Origin: Georgfuchsia toluolica | Lineage (GTDB): Bacteria > Pseudomonadota > Gammaproteobacteria > Burkholderiales > Rhodocyclaceae | Length of the DNA stretch: 64,000 bases | Reading direction: 5' to 3' | NCBI RefSeq assembly: GCF_907163265.1 | Contig: NZ_CAJQUM010000001.1 | Location: 1,612,001-1,676,000, forward strand | Shown: positions 1 through 8,771 of the stretch, in pieces | How the letters are laid out: each line of letters opens with the position of its first letter | How positions within the stretch are numbered: position 1 is the first letter of the stretch | The notes under the pieces: generated by a model | What the model was told of the DNA's origin: nothing | Seen by the model: the letters and a program-made list of their open reading frames with translations, nothing else | Databases searched by the model: none | Position numbers and translations under genes: made by a program

Positions 1-1978
1 TGTCATGCGCATACACGGCGTGCAGCACCCTGACCTCGCCGGTTTCGGTGTCGACCTCGACCTCGACGAACTGCGCAGCGCATGGCGTCGGATTCGAGGT
101 CGGCGCGAGACTGGCGATGCCGACGATGGTGCCTTTTTCTTCCACCGTGGTCGGTGCCGGTCCCTCAGCGGTCATCTGCACGAAAGGCGACTCGGCACGC
201 TGGGCGACTTGCGCCACCGTGACCGACTTTCCGGGCGAGCCCTTGACGCTGACTATGCCATTGGCCACCTCAAGATCGTCCGGGCTGACTTCCATGAGGA
301 TCGCCGCGACTTCAAGAAGGCGCTTTTTGGCCATCGCCGACGCCGCCTTGATGGCATTGCCGGACGAGTAGGTAACGCGACTGGCGTGCGTCGGCGCGTC
401 GAACGGCACGTTGTCCGTGTCGCACTGACTGCTCATGCGCACGGCGCCGGCCGGCAGTCCAAGCTCTTCGGCGGCAATCTGACAGAGCGTGGTGATCTGG
501 CCCGAGCCGATATCCATCGACGCCGTCGCCAGGTCCGCGGTGCCGTCGCGATTGATCTTGACGATTGCGCCGGAATGCTCGTAGATGTCGGGAAAGCCCA
601 TGCAGCCGCTGACCCAGACCGGGTGCACCGAAAGGCCGATGCCGCGCTTCTTGCTGCCTTCGCCGTGCGGCGCCTTCCTGGCCGCCGCCCAGCCGATCTT
701 TTCGGCACCCTGGCGCAGACAATCTTCAAGCCCATAGGAAGCGATCGTGAAGGCCGGGTTGAACGGATGCGGTTCGCCCTTCTTGCGCGCGTTCTTGAGG
801 CGCATCTCGATCGGGTCAAGGCCAAGTTTGGTGCAGATTTCGTCGATCTGCGATTCGACGGCGAAGCTCCCCTGCGGGGCGCCATAACCGCGATAGCCGC
901 CGCCGATCATGTTGTTCGTGTAAACCGTGAAGCCCTCCCACTTCGAATGCGGCGCGTGATAATTGAAGAAAATGCCGAAGGCGCCGTGCACCATGATCAC
1001 CTCGGAGCCATGCGTCGCGTGGGCGCCGCAGTCGAGAATGCTCTTGGCGTAGCGCGCGGTAAAGGTGCCATCCTTCTTCACTCCGGTCTTGAGAAACACC
1101 TTGATCGGATTGCGCGTCGTGGTGATGAAATCCTCATGGCGCGTGTGCTCGATGCGCACCGGGCGGCCGGACTTCTTGCTCAGGAGCGCGGCGACCGGTT
1201 CCATCGCAGTCAGTTCCAGCTTGCCGCCGAAGCCGCCGCCGATGTAGGGCGGCTTGACGACTTTGACCTTGCTCTCGGGAATGCCCAGCGCGAAGGCCAG
1301 TTTCTCGCGCGTGCCGAAAATATGCTGTGTCGTCACGTGGATGGTGACATTGTCGCGACGATCCATATCGACGATGCAGACGCGCGGCTCCATGTAACAG
1401 GTATGCACGCGCTGGGTCTGGTACACGCCCTCGAAGACGAAATCGGCGTCGGCAAAACCCTGGTCGAGATTGCCAAACTCGAAAACCGGATTCTTGGCGA
1501 TATTGTTCGGCGCGTCCGCATGCAGTTGCGGCGCATCCGGCTGCATCGCCTCCTCGGGATCGAACACCGCCGGCAGTTCCTCGTATTCGACATCGATCAA
1601 CTCCAGCGCCGCCTCGGCGATTTCCGCCGAGGTCGCCGCCACGGCTGCCACCGGCTGGCCAACGTAACGCACGATTTCGCCGTTCATGACGTCGAAGTCG
1701 AGGATCATGCTCGGCGCCTGCACCGGCACGAAATACACCGGCGTGAACTTGACCTGCGGCACGTCCTTGGGCAGCAGTACCGCCTTGACGCCCGGCAGTT
1801 GCTCGGCGCGCGTGGCGTCGATGCTGACGATGCGCGCGTGGGCATACGGGCTGCGCAGCATCTTGCCATGCAGCATGCCGGGGAGCCGCACATTCATCGG
1901 ATAACCCTTGCCACCCGTTACCTTGTCATACGCATCGGGCCGCTCGACGCTTTGCCCGACCACATTAAGCTTGTTCAT
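1..1978 (-). CDS. Xanthine dehydrogenase-family molybdopterin-binding (large) subunit, 3' end outside window
   Basis: Catalytic large subunit of a three-subunit molybdenum hydroxylase, which would hydroxylate or reductively dehydroxylate a ring or CoA-bound substrate using a molybdopterin-cytosine-dinucleotide cofactor. It starts MNKLNVVGQ with ATG at 1978, and 659 codons are visible without a stop; family members are about 770 aa. The Mo-cofactor motif GGGFGGK lies at about residues 247-253 and an active-site loop GYRGYGAPQ at about 361-369. That loop differs from the AYXCSFR loop of true CO dehydrogenases, so the CoxL name should not be applied. It is the last visible gene of an FAD, 2Fe-2S, Mo operon, 66 bp after the 2Fe-2S gene. 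Substrate is unknown; relatives include 4-hydroxybenzoyl-CoA reductase and nicotinate, isoquinoline or xanthine dehydrogenases. A 679-aa frame on the opposite strand is only its shadow. Confidence 0.92.
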   Translation of the reverse strand, partial: MNKLNVVGQSVERPDAYDKVTGGKGYPMNVRLPGMLHGKMLRSPYAHARIVSIDATRAEQLPGVKAVLLPKDVPQVKFTPVYFVPVQAPSMILDFDVMNGEIVRYVGQPVAAVAATSAEIAEAALELIDVEYEELPAVFDPEEAMQPDAPQLHADAPNNIAKNPVFEFGNLDQGFADADFVFEGVYQTQRVHTCYMEPRVCIVDMDRRDNVTIHVTTQHIFGTREKLAFALGIPESKVKVVKPPYIGGGFGGKLELTAMEPVAALLSKKSGRPVRIEHTRHEDFITTTRNPIKVFLKTGVKKDGTFTARYAKSILDCGAHATHGSEVIMVHGAFGIFFNYHAPHSKWEGFTVYTNNMIGGGYRGYGAPQGSFAVESQIDEICTKLGLDPIEMRLKNARKKGEPHPFNPAFTIASYGLEDCLRQGAEKIGWAAARKAPHGEGSKKRGIGLSVHPVWVSGCMGFPDIYEHSGAIVKINRDGTADLATASMDIGSGQITTLCQIAAEELGLPAGAVRMSSQCDTDNVPFDAPTHASRVTYSSGNAIKAASAMAKKRLLEVAAILMEVSPDDLEVANGIVSVKGSPGKSVTVAQVAQRAESPFVQMTAEGPAPTTVEEKGTIVGIASLAPTSNPTPCAAQFVEVEVDTETGEVRVLHAVYAHD

Positions 1979-2044
1979 GGTGTCGCCCTCTCAAGAACTC
2001 GGAACCCATCGCGATTGATCTTGCCGCGCGGCCGAGTGAATTAA

Positions 2045-2506
2045 TCAACCCTCCGCCGCCAGCTTCACGGCGTCGACGATCTTGGCGTAACCGGTGCAGC
2101 GACAGAGGTTGCCGGAAATGCCTTGACGAATCTGTTCTTCGTCGGGGTGCGGGCAGTCATCGAGCAACTGCTTTGCCGACATCATCATGCCGCAGGTGCA
2201 ATAGCCGCACTGCACGGCCCCGGTCTCGATGAACGCCGATTGCAGGGGGTGCAATTCTTCGCCGCTGGAGAGTCCCTCCGCGGTGGTCACCTTCGCGCCA
2301 TCGTACGCCAAGGCATAGCACAGGCAGGAGTACACGGCCTTGCCGTCGATATGCACCGTGCAACAGCCGCAGCCGCCGCTATCGCAGCCGCGCTTCGGAC
2401 CATTGAGGCCGAGCTGTTCGCGCAGGACCTTGAGCAGGGTGGCGTCCTTGTCGACCAGCAGCTCATGCATTTCGCCGTTCACTTCGAGTGTCATCATCTG
2501 TTTCAT
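2045..2506 (-). CDS. 2Fe-2S ferredoxin-like small subunit of molybdenum hydroxylase
   Basis: Electron-transfer subunit of about 153 aa that would pass electrons between the Mo site and FAD through two [2Fe-2S] clusters. The N-terminal plant-ferredoxin-like cluster ligands sit in CDSGGCGCC (residues 41-49) with a later Cys near 61. The C-terminal helical cluster is seen as CGYCTCGM and CRCTGY. The ATG at 2506 is preferred over an upstream in-frame TTG because GGGAGA lies just before it. It starts 14 bp after the stop of the FAD subunit and precedes the Mo subunit, the usual medium-small-large order. Length and cysteine pattern fit the CoxS/HcrC/XdhC-type family exactly. Confidence 0.95.
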   Translation of the reverse strand: MKQMMTLEVNGEMHELLVDKDATLLKVLREQLGLNGPKRGCDSGGCGCCTVHIDGKAVYSCLCYALAYDGAKVTTAEGLSSGEELHPLQSAFIETGAVQCGYCTCGMMMSAKQLLDDCPHPDEEQIRQGISGNLCRCTGYAKIVDAVKLAAEG

Positions 2507-2520
2507 GGTTCCGTCTCCCT

Positions 2521-3393
2521 TCAAGCCAAACGTGCCACGGCGCTTTCCAGCGCCCGGCGGGTCAGCACCTTTGCCATCTCGCCGCGATAGGCGGCCGAGG
2601 CGCGATGATCGGATAACGGCTCGATATCCTCGACCACGGCGGCGCTGGCCGCCAGCAGCGTGCCGCTATCGAGCTTCGAACCGAGCAGGATGTTCTCGGC
2701 CGCCGGGGCGCGCACCGCCGTCTCGGCGACGCCGCCGCCGAGCGCCACGCTGACGCCGGAGCACTTCCGGTTGGCATCGATGCTGATGCGCACTGCGACG
2801 TTGACGATGGCAAGGTCATTGGCGGTGCCTTCCAGCTTGATGAATGCTCCGGCCGTATTACCCTGGATGCGCGGGATGACAACGCCCGTAACAAATTCAC
2901 CGGGTTCCAGCGCATTGGCGAACATGCCGGCGAAGAAATCGGGCAGCGCCATGCGCCGTTCTCCCTGGCGCGCGCGCGCAATCACGACGGCATCCAGCGC
3001 CAGCAATGCGGTTGGAATATCAAAGAAGGGACATGAGGCCGAGACGCAGCCGCCAATCGTCGCAGTATTGCGAATCTGCACCGGAGGATAAGCCAGGGCA
3101 TCGGCAACGGCGCCCAGCCAGGGCGCAGTCTTGACCTCATCCGCATTCTGCAGGGCGGCGAAGGTCACGCTGGCGCCGATATTCATGCCGTTCGCATCGC
3201 TGGCGATCTGGTCGAGCCCGAGCTTGCGAATATTCACCAGTGCCTCGACACCGCTCAGCAGGCCGCGCGTCTCAAGGCCGCGCAGGAAGGTGCCCCCTGA
3301 AAGCACCAGTGTTTCCGCATCCTTGTCGAGGAGGTCGAACACCTCATCCACGCTGGCGGGCGTATAAAAGTTCTTCAGATTGTTCAAAGCCAT
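2521..3393 (-). CDS. FAD-binding medium subunit of molybdenum hydroxylase
   Basis: About 290-aa flavin subunit (CoxM/HcrB-like) that would carry FAD and exchange electrons with an external carrier. It begins MALNNLKNFYTPASVDE, the normal family start; the ATG at 3393 follows GGGAGATGTC. FAD-contact stretches typical of the family are VLSGGTFL near residue 45 and IRNTATIGGCV near residue 110. No inserted 4Fe-4S loop is evident, unlike classical 4-hydroxybenzoyl-CoA reductase beta subunits, so that specific assignment is not supported. It is the first gene of the minus-strand operon. Confidence 0.92.
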   Translation of the reverse strand: MALNNLKNFYTPASVDEVFDLLDKDAETLVLSGGTFLRGLETRGLLSGVEALVNIRKLGLDQIASDANGMNIGASVTFAALQNADEVKTAPWLGAVADALAYPPVQIRNTATIGGCVSASCPFFDIPTALLALDAVVIARARQGERRMALPDFFAGMFANALEPGEFVTGVVIPRIQGNTAGAFIKLEGTANDLAIVNVAVRISIDANRKCSGVSVALGGGVAETAVRAPAAENILLGSKLDSGTLLAASAAVVEDIEPLSDHRASAAYRGEMAKVLTRRALESAVARLA

Positions 3394-3794
3394 GACATCT
3401 CCCGACAAAAGGGGGCAAGAACCACTCCGGCCGTCCACGTGATGCCATCGTCTCCGGTTCTTGCCGCGAAACCGGATTCACCGGGGACGATGCCCTGACT
3501 CTCGTCGGCAGCCGCCCGAATGAAACCGGCACAGATTCAGGTTAACGCGATTGGTCGGCAAGGTGTTATCCGAAAAGAGCAACGGATATCCAATGGCTAC
3601 CAGAGTCTCATGTCGCAGTGCAACATACGGAAGTGGAGGCAGGCTGCAAGGGGCAGGTTAAAATGTTTTCTGCTGCAATGAAGTTTCAATCTCGTACAGT
3701 CACACCGCGACGGCTCTATGCTTTTCGCGTAATCGCAGTTCTGTTCCAGCCAAAATAATCGTCGCGCAAGCGGCACATCAGGGAGAGAATAAAC
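3394..3794. other. 401-bp divergent intergenic region, no gene recognised
   Basis: Lies between the molybdenum hydroxylase operon (leftward) and the NnrU gene (rightward), so it must hold both promoters. No convincing -35/-10 pair, sigma-54 site, tRNA or strong hairpin was found by eye. AGGGAGA just before 3795 is the ribosome-binding site of the NnrU gene. Confidence 0.5.
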
Positions 3795-4382
3795 ATGAAC
3801 GGCTATCTTGTTTTGATTCTGGGATTAATCATTCTTCTCGGTACCCACTCGGTACGCATCGTGGCCGACGGCTGGCGCAGCGCCATGATCGGCCGCACCG
3901 GCATCCTCGGCTGGAAGGCGTTGATCGGCCTGGTCTCCCTCCTCGGATTCGGCTTGCTCGTGTGGGGCTTCGGCCTGGCGCGCGCCGAGCCGGTCGTTTT
4001 GTGGGCAGCGCCGGTATGGGCCCGGCATGTGGTGGCGCTGCTGATGCTGCCGGCATTGGTGCTGCTGGTGGCGGCTTATATTCCGGGCAACCGGATCAAG
4101 TCGGCCATCGGCCATCCGATGGTGGCCGGGGTAAATATCTGGGCGCTGGCGCATCTGCTGACGAACGGCAGGCTGGCCGGCCTGCTGCTGTTCGGCAGCT
4201 TCCTGGTCTGGGCGGTATTTTCATTCAGCGCCGCGCGCCGGCGTGATCGCGCAGCAGGCGTCACCTACCCCGCCGGCCCCCTGTCGCGCACCGTCATCGC
4301 CATCGTGATCGGCATCGCTTTGTGGGCGGCCTTTATCATGAAGCTTCATGTGTTGCTGATCGGCGTGCAGCCTTTCGGCTGA
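3795..4382 (+). CDS. NnrU family membrane protein
   Basis: Inner-membrane protein of 195 aa with about five or six hydrophobic segments. The N-terminal segment with GTHSVRI and the central block of IPGNRIKSAIGHPM followed by NIWALAHLLTNG are hallmarks of the NnrU/DUF1295-like family. nnrU was named from a locus needed for nitrite and nitric oxide reduction in Rhodobacter, but its biochemical role is not settled and many members have no denitrification context. Here no denitrification genes are adjacent. ATG at 3795 follows a good AGGGAGA site. The next gene starts 25 bp after its stop, so the two are probably co-transcribed. Confidence 0.88.
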   Translation: MNGYLVLILGLIILLGTHSVRIVADGWRSAMIGRTGILGWKALIGLVSLLGFGLLVWGFGLARAEPVVLWAAPVWARHVVALLMLPALVLLVAAYIPGNRIKSAIGHPMVAGVNIWALAHLLTNGRLAGLLLFGSFLVWAVFSFSAARRRDRAAGVTYPAGPLSRTVIAIVIGIALWAAFIMKLHVLLIGVQPFG

Positions 4383-4407
4383 ACGCAATCCGGTTTCCGC
4401 TGGCACG

Positions 4408-5055
4408 ATGCAACAACGCGCTCTTCCCGCGGCATTGCTCGCCAGCGTGCTGCTGGCCTTGCTGATCTCGGGCCTGCACCCCTACGACCGCCCGACCTGG
4501 CTGATGGAAACGCTGCCGGTGATGATCGCCGCGCCGATCCTGATCGCAAGCCGGCAGCGCTTTCCGTTAACGCGGCTGCTCTATGTCCTCATCGCGATTC
4601 ATGCGCTGATTCTGATTGCCGGTGGGACCTACACCTATGCACGCGTACCCTTGGGTTTCTGGCTGCAGGAGATGCTGTCGTTCGAACGCAATCCCTACGA
4701 CCGCATCGGCCATTTTTTTCAGGGCCTGGTGCCGGCGCTGGTGGCGCGCGAAATCCTGCTGCGCCTGGGCTATGTGCGTAGCCGCGCAATGGCAGGTTTT
4801 CTCGCCCTGTGCGTGGCGATGACGGTATCGGTCTGTTACGAGTTGATTGAATGGGCGGCGGCGCTGGCCCTGGGCCAGGGCGCGGGTGACTTTCTCGGCA
4901 CGCAAGGCGATGTGTGGGACACGCAATGGGACATGTTCATGGCGCTGACCGGCGCACTGACCGGCATTTTCCTGCTGGCAGGTCTGCATGACAAGCAGAT
5001 GGAAAAAATGAAGCGCCCGGCAAAACAACCCAGCGTGGAATTACTTTCTCGCTGA
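4408..5055 (+). CDS. DUF2238 (YjdF-like) integral membrane protein
   Basis: A 215-aa polytopic membrane protein of unknown function. Family features are the block RNPYDRIGHFFQGLVPALVAREILLR in the middle and CYELIEWAAAL followed by GTQGDVWDTQWDM near the end; these acidic and aromatic motifs between transmembrane helices define DUF2238. It starts 25 bp downstream of the NnrU gene. It is convergent with the large membrane protein on the other strand, about 100 bp away. No enzymatic role can be inferred. Confidence 0.88.
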   Translation: MQQRALPAALLASVLLALLISGLHPYDRPTWLMETLPVMIAAPILIASRQRFPLTRLLYVLIAIHALILIAGGTYTYARVPLGFWLQEMLSFERNPYDRIGHFFQGLVPALVAREILLRLGYVRSRAMAGFLALCVAMTVSVCYELIEWAAALALGQGAGDFLGTQGDVWDTQWDMFMALTGALTGIFLLAGLHDKQMEKMKRPAKQPSVELLSR

Positions 5056-5155
5056 CGCCAACTCACCGGCAAGTCACTTTCGGGTGGACCTTTGGACATC
5101 CGATGGTGGCTGGCGTGAATCTTCGTGCGCTGCCGATCGAAGTCCGGCATTTCGG

Positions 5156-7141
5156 TTAAGTGCTTCCTTGGTCCTCCAGAGCGGGTGGCGGAAGGAAAAA
5201 GTCGCGCGGCATATACCAGAAGCGTTTCAGTACCAGGCCGATCAGAGTCCCGCCCTGCCTGAAACTGACGCGCCGCGAGCGCAATGCCACGGCGAGTGCC
5301 AGCGTAAAACTCACCATCAGATTTAAAGCGCCGATCAGGGCAATGCCAAGCAATGACAGAATCCACTGTTCAGGCGTGAGCAGGTAATTCATGCCCATCA
5401 GTGCAAAGATGAAATTCGCGCTGGAAAACGTGATGTGGCGAATATCGATGGGCAAGCCGAAGATGAAGCCAAGTGTGCCGATCGACCCCAGCATCACACC
5501 GAAGAAAAAGTTTCCCGCCAGCGCGCCGAGGTTATCGCCAATGTAGGCAGTGATTCGCGCCAGCCGTGCTTCACCGATAAGCCGCCGCAACCATGCCAAT
5601 TGCCGCAAGCGCGCCGGAATCTCGTTGTAGGCGGCCTTGTTGTCGTAGTAGCCCGAGATCAGACCGGAAAGGAACAGGCATACGCCCGCAATCGCTGCAT
5701 GAAACAGCGCCAGACTGTGAAATGGATCAAGATCATGCAACAGATGCAATGCCTTGTCGGGGTCGGCGAGCGGCCTGCCGCTCAAAGATGACCAGCACCA
5801 CGCAGCGACAAAGGCCGTCGGCATGACGACCAGCACATTGCCGACGATGGCAATGAATTGCGAGCGAAACACGCAGATTACGAGTTCAGCCAATTCGTGC
5901 AGACACTGCCTTCCCGCATCGATGGTCGCCGCGATTGATGCGGCTGTCATTGCCGGTTGCTTGGTGGCAATGGTGAAGTGCAGCACATGAACGAACATGA
6001 AGCCGAAGGAATAGTTGAGGCTGTAGAACAGCGCATAACCGAAAGGCGCGAGCACAAGTTTCGACAGCAGCACCTTGATCATGGCCATGAAGCCGACGAT
6101 GAAGCCCGCACCTGATGCAGAGCGGAACATCTCCTTCCATTCCGCGGCATCGCGCGTAACGTAGTGCTCGCCGCTGCGGCTGGCGCGCTCGGTAACCTGC
6201 AGCGCGAGCAGTTCCGTGTTGGTCTGGAACAACTCGGACAGGCTCCATTTGAGGTTATCGGCGTAAACCAGCATCTTGAACAGGGCGATACCCGATTTGC
6301 GTGCGGCGGCGATGGAAACGGGATCGAGCAGCGTGAGCAAGATACGCAAACGATCGATGCTTTGCGTCAAACGCAGCAACAAGCGGGTAAGGCTGACCGA
6401 CACGCCGCTCTGTGCGGCCTGGCGGCGGATCTTCACGACCACTTCTTCGCATTGGCCGAGCAGCACCTCGATATGGCGTGCATCGTCCCTTCCTTTGCCA
6501 CGCTCTTGCAGCCAGCACTGATAGCGCTCGACGAAGTCCACCACTTCCGCGTTCTGGCGCATGAACGGCGACTCGAAGCGCTCTATGTCCGGATAATTGC
6601 GCACCAGTTCCGGTTCGAGACCGATCGCCGTGATGCGGTAAGACAGCACCTGCACCGCTTCGAGCAATTCACGCATCACGCGATCATGGAGTTCAAGAGA
6701 TTCACGCCACTCAAAACCGAGTACAAGCAGCAAGCTTTCCCATACTTCGTCGTCGATGCTGCACACCCATTGCCAGTCGTCACTGTGGTCGAAGACCAGC
6801 GAGAACACGTCCTTGACGTAGTCGTCGTTGACCGTGGGCGGCAGCCATCGGTGATTGAAGCGTTTCCATAATTCGCCGAAAAATCCCGCGCTTTCAAGAA
6901 TGCCGGTGTCGGTGCATAGGTGGACAAGCTTGCGCGAGCCGATAACCTCGGCAAGATAATTGCGTAGCACTGCCGCCAATTGAGGCCGCGCTGACAGCAA
7001 CTGGATCAGTGCGTACAAATGCACCGTGGCCTGTGTCACTTCACCGCTGCGGATTGGCCGCAGGGTACGCACCAGCGCACGCAGCGGACCGATGTCGCGC
7101 GTGCCGGGGTTGGCTAATAGCTGTTCGAGAATTGCTTTCAT
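5156..7141 (-). CDS. COG4389 / 'site-specific recombinase' (Gcr-like) family membrane protein
   Basis: A 661-aa protein belonging to the family annotated in databases as site-specific recombinase, after neisserial gcr. No tyrosine or serine recombinase catalytic motif is visible. Residues from about 345 onward are strongly hydrophobic: FIVGFMAMIKVLLSKLV, a segment around FVAAWCWSSL, a glycine-rich one with GDNLGALAGNFFFGVML, and a last long pair near the C-terminus. It is therefore a soluble helical N-terminal half plus a multipass membrane half. The ATG at 7141 (MKAILEQLL) matches the usual start; an in-frame TTG at 7201 would add 20 unlikely residues. It is monocistronic and convergent with DUF2238. 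True function is unknown and the recombinase name is doubtful. Confidence 0.8.
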   Translation of the reverse strand: MKAILEQLLANPGTRDIGPLRALVRTLRPIRSGEVTQATVHLYALIQLLSARPQLAAVLRNYLAEVIGSRKLVHLCTDTGILESAGFFGELWKRFNHRWLPPTVNDDYVKDVFSLVFDHSDDWQWVCSIDDEVWESLLLVLGFEWRESLELHDRVMRELLEAVQVLSYRITAIGLEPELVRNYPDIERFESPFMRQNAEVVDFVERYQCWLQERGKGRDDARHIEVLLGQCEEVVVKIRRQAAQSGVSVSLTRLLLRLTQSIDRLRILLTLLDPVSIAAARKSGIALFKMLVYADNLKWSLSELFQTNTELLALQVTERASRSGEHYVTRDAAEWKEMFRSASGAGFIVGFMAMIKVLLSKLVLAPFGYALFYSLNYSFGFMFVHVLHFTIATKQPAMTAASIAATIDAGRQCLHELAELVICVFRSQFIAIVGNVLVVMPTAFVAAWCWSSLSGRPLADPDKALHLLHDLDPFHSLALFHAAIAGVCLFLSGLISGYYDNKAAYNEIPARLRQLAWLRRLIGEARLARITAYIGDNLGALAGNFFFGVMLGSIGTLGFIFGLPIDIRHITFSSANFIFALMGMNYLLTPEQWILSLLGIALIGALNLMVSFTLALAVALRSRRVSFRQGGTLIGLVLKRFWYMPRDFFLPPPALEDQGST

Positions 7142-7309
7142 ATCCGATGGAGTTTGCCTTAGAAAATCATTTTTGTGAGTCAATTTTCTGTCGGCAAACA
7201 AAGACTTCCATTAGTGCGGCAAATCAGGCAGTTGGGACAAACGCGATATTGCCCTGTCGGATTGAGGCAACAAGTTTTGAACTGCTGGAAAGCAGAAAGC
7301 GCTGCTCGA

Positions 7310-7696
7310 CTAAGCGCCAACTCTCCTTATCAGGCGCCCCGACCGCTTGGTAGGTCGGCCTTTCAGATCCGACCCCGGCACCGGAGCGAGCTTGCGCATC
7401 TCGGCTTCCCGCGTCCGGCGCGCCAGGCTGGCTTCGGTTTCCTCATAGAGCAGGCGCGCTTCGGCGGCCGGGCGGCGCTGCGCGTTGATGCCTTTCACGA
7501 TCACCGACCAGCGCAGTTCGCCGACGGCGATATCGATCGCATCATGCGGTTTTACTTCGCGCGACGATTTGGTCGGGCTGCCATTGAGCCTGACCTTGCC
7601 ATTCTCAACGGCTGCCGCCGCCAGGCTGCGCGTCTTGAAGAAGCGCGCGGCCCATAGCCATTTGTCGATGCGCAATGCGTTGGTGAAATCGTTCAT
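7310..7696 (-). CDS. hslR: Heat-shock protein 15-type S4 RNA-binding protein
   Basis: A 128-aa ribosome-associated protein. In E. coli Hsp15 binds 50S subunits carrying nascent chain and helps recycle stalled subunits. The S4 RNA-binding domain occupies residues of about 9-70 (RIDKWLWAARFFKTRSLA, then ENGKVRLNG and KPHDAIDI). The basic tail rich in Arg and Lys with GRPTKRSGR is typical. The ATG at 7696 gives the family start MNDFTNALRIDKWL; the longer frame to 7981 runs through an intergenic repeat and is rejected. It is a single gene, divergent from the AmmeMemoRadiSam operon. Confidence 0.93.
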   Translation of the reverse strand: MNDFTNALRIDKWLWAARFFKTRSLAAAAVENGKVRLNGSPTKSSREVKPHDAIDIAVGELRWSVIVKGINAQRRPAAEARLLYEETEASLARRTREAEMRKLAPVPGSDLKGRPTKRSGRLIRRVGA

Positions 7697-7796
7697 CGGG
7701 GAAATGCTACCACCCGCCGCGAGAGGTAACCACTGCCCTGGCGCGCACGCTCCGACAATTAAGAAAATGCCGATTAAGGAATCACCGAACAAATCT

Positions 7797-7864
7797 GTTC
7801 GCGCTGAGCCTGTCGAAGCGCAAGCCGCTCCAGCACTGGGCTTCGACAAGCTCAGCCCGAACGG
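7797..7864. repeat. REP-like interspersed palindrome
   Basis: Imperfect inverted repeat between hslR and the AmmeMemoRadiSam operon: GTTCGCGCTGAGCCTGTCGA at the left and CTTCGACAAGCTCAGCCCGA at the right, with about 20 bp between arms. This sequence type (GAGCCTGTCGAAG and its complement) is a common extragenic repeat in beta- and gammaproteobacteria. It could form a hairpin in either transcript. Confidence 0.8.
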
Positions 7865-7979
7865 TATTAACTTGCTCGGCAATTCCTCAAAGCCAGGGTG
7901 CCGGGCCTGGAATATTTTTCGCGCCTGAGCGCATAATGGCTGGGTATTTATAGCCTTAAGGCAGCAAGGAGTCCGCCAC

Positions 7980-8771
7980 ATGATGCTGCGTCCACCCGCC
8001 GTCGCCGGCCTGTTCTATCCCGGAGAGCCGCAGGAGCTAGGCGTCGAAGTCTCGACGCTGATTGCCGAGGCGCAAGCGGCTGCAATCCATCCCAAGGCGC
8101 TGATCGTACCGCATGCCGGCTATATCTATTCCGGCCCCGTGGCGGCGAGCGCCTATGCAACGCTGCGGCCGCTGCATGCCGACATTCACCGCGTGGTGCT
8201 GCTGGGGCCGGTGCATCGCGTGCCGGTGCGCGGGCTGGCAACCACCGGCGCCGCGGCATTCGAGACGCCCCTGGGGAAAGTCAACGTGGATCGCGCCGCG
8301 GTCGATCAAGCCTTGCAGTTGCCGCAGGTAACGATCAACGATGAGGCCCATGCGCCGGAACATTCGCTCGAAGTGCACCTGCCCTTCCTGCAAACCGTGC
8401 TCGACGATTTTTCCATCGTTCCCTTCGCCGTCGGCGATGCGACGGCGCAAGAAGTGGCCGCCGTGCTCGAACTGCTCTGGGGCGGCGCGGAAACGCTGAT
8501 CGTCGTCAGCTCCGACCTGTCGCACTACCTTCCCCATGCTGTGGCACGCCGCATCGACCAGGACACGGCGGATTCGATCCTCCACCTCGATCAGCTCCCC
8601 AGCCACGAGCAGGCCTGCGGCGCGACGCCCATCAACGGCCTGCTCGTTTGCGCGTCCCGGCACGGACTGAAACCGCAACTGCTCGACCTGCGCAACTCGG
8701 GCGACACTGCGGGCGACAAGTCGCGTGTTGTTGGTTACGGCTCCTTTGCCTTCAGCGAAGATCATGCCTGA
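7980..8771 (+). CDS. amrB: AmmeMemoRadiSam system protein B (MEMO1 family)
   Basis: A 263-aa member of the MEMO family, a fold related to extradiol dioxygenases. The family start MLRPPAVAGLFYPGEPQEL is present. The metal-site-like histidines lie in VPHAGYIYSG near residue 43, AHAPEHSLEVHLPFL near 122-136, and SSDLSHYLPH near 178-187. The cellular role in bacteria is unknown; the gene is named from its constant linkage with an AMMECR1 protein and a radical SAM enzyme. AAGGAG precedes the ATG. Its stop overlaps the start of gene A by 8 bp, so the operon is translationally coupled. Confidence 0.93.
   Translation: MMLRPPAVAGLFYPGEPQELGVEVSTLIAEAQAAAIHPKALIVPHAGYIYSGPVAASAYATLRPLHADIHRVVLLGPVHRVPVRGLATTGAAAFETPLGKVNVDRAAVDQALQLPQVTINDEAHAPEHSLEVHLPFLQTVLDDFSIVPFAVGDATAQEVAAVLELLWGGAETLIVVSSDLSHYLPHAVARRIDQDTADSILHLDQLPSHEQACGATPINGLLVCASRHGLKPQLLDLRNSGDTAGDKSRVVGYGSFAFSEDHA

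Noticed and set aside
5-2044. 679-codon frame on the plus strand
   Set aside because: It is the antisense shadow of the Mo-hydroxylase large subunit; the minus-strand translation has the GGGFGGK motif and codon structure of a real gene.
3628-3645. Possible sigma-54 promoter TGGAGGCAGGCTGCA
   Set aside because: The GG to GC distance is one base short of the required spacing and the flanking consensus bases are missing.
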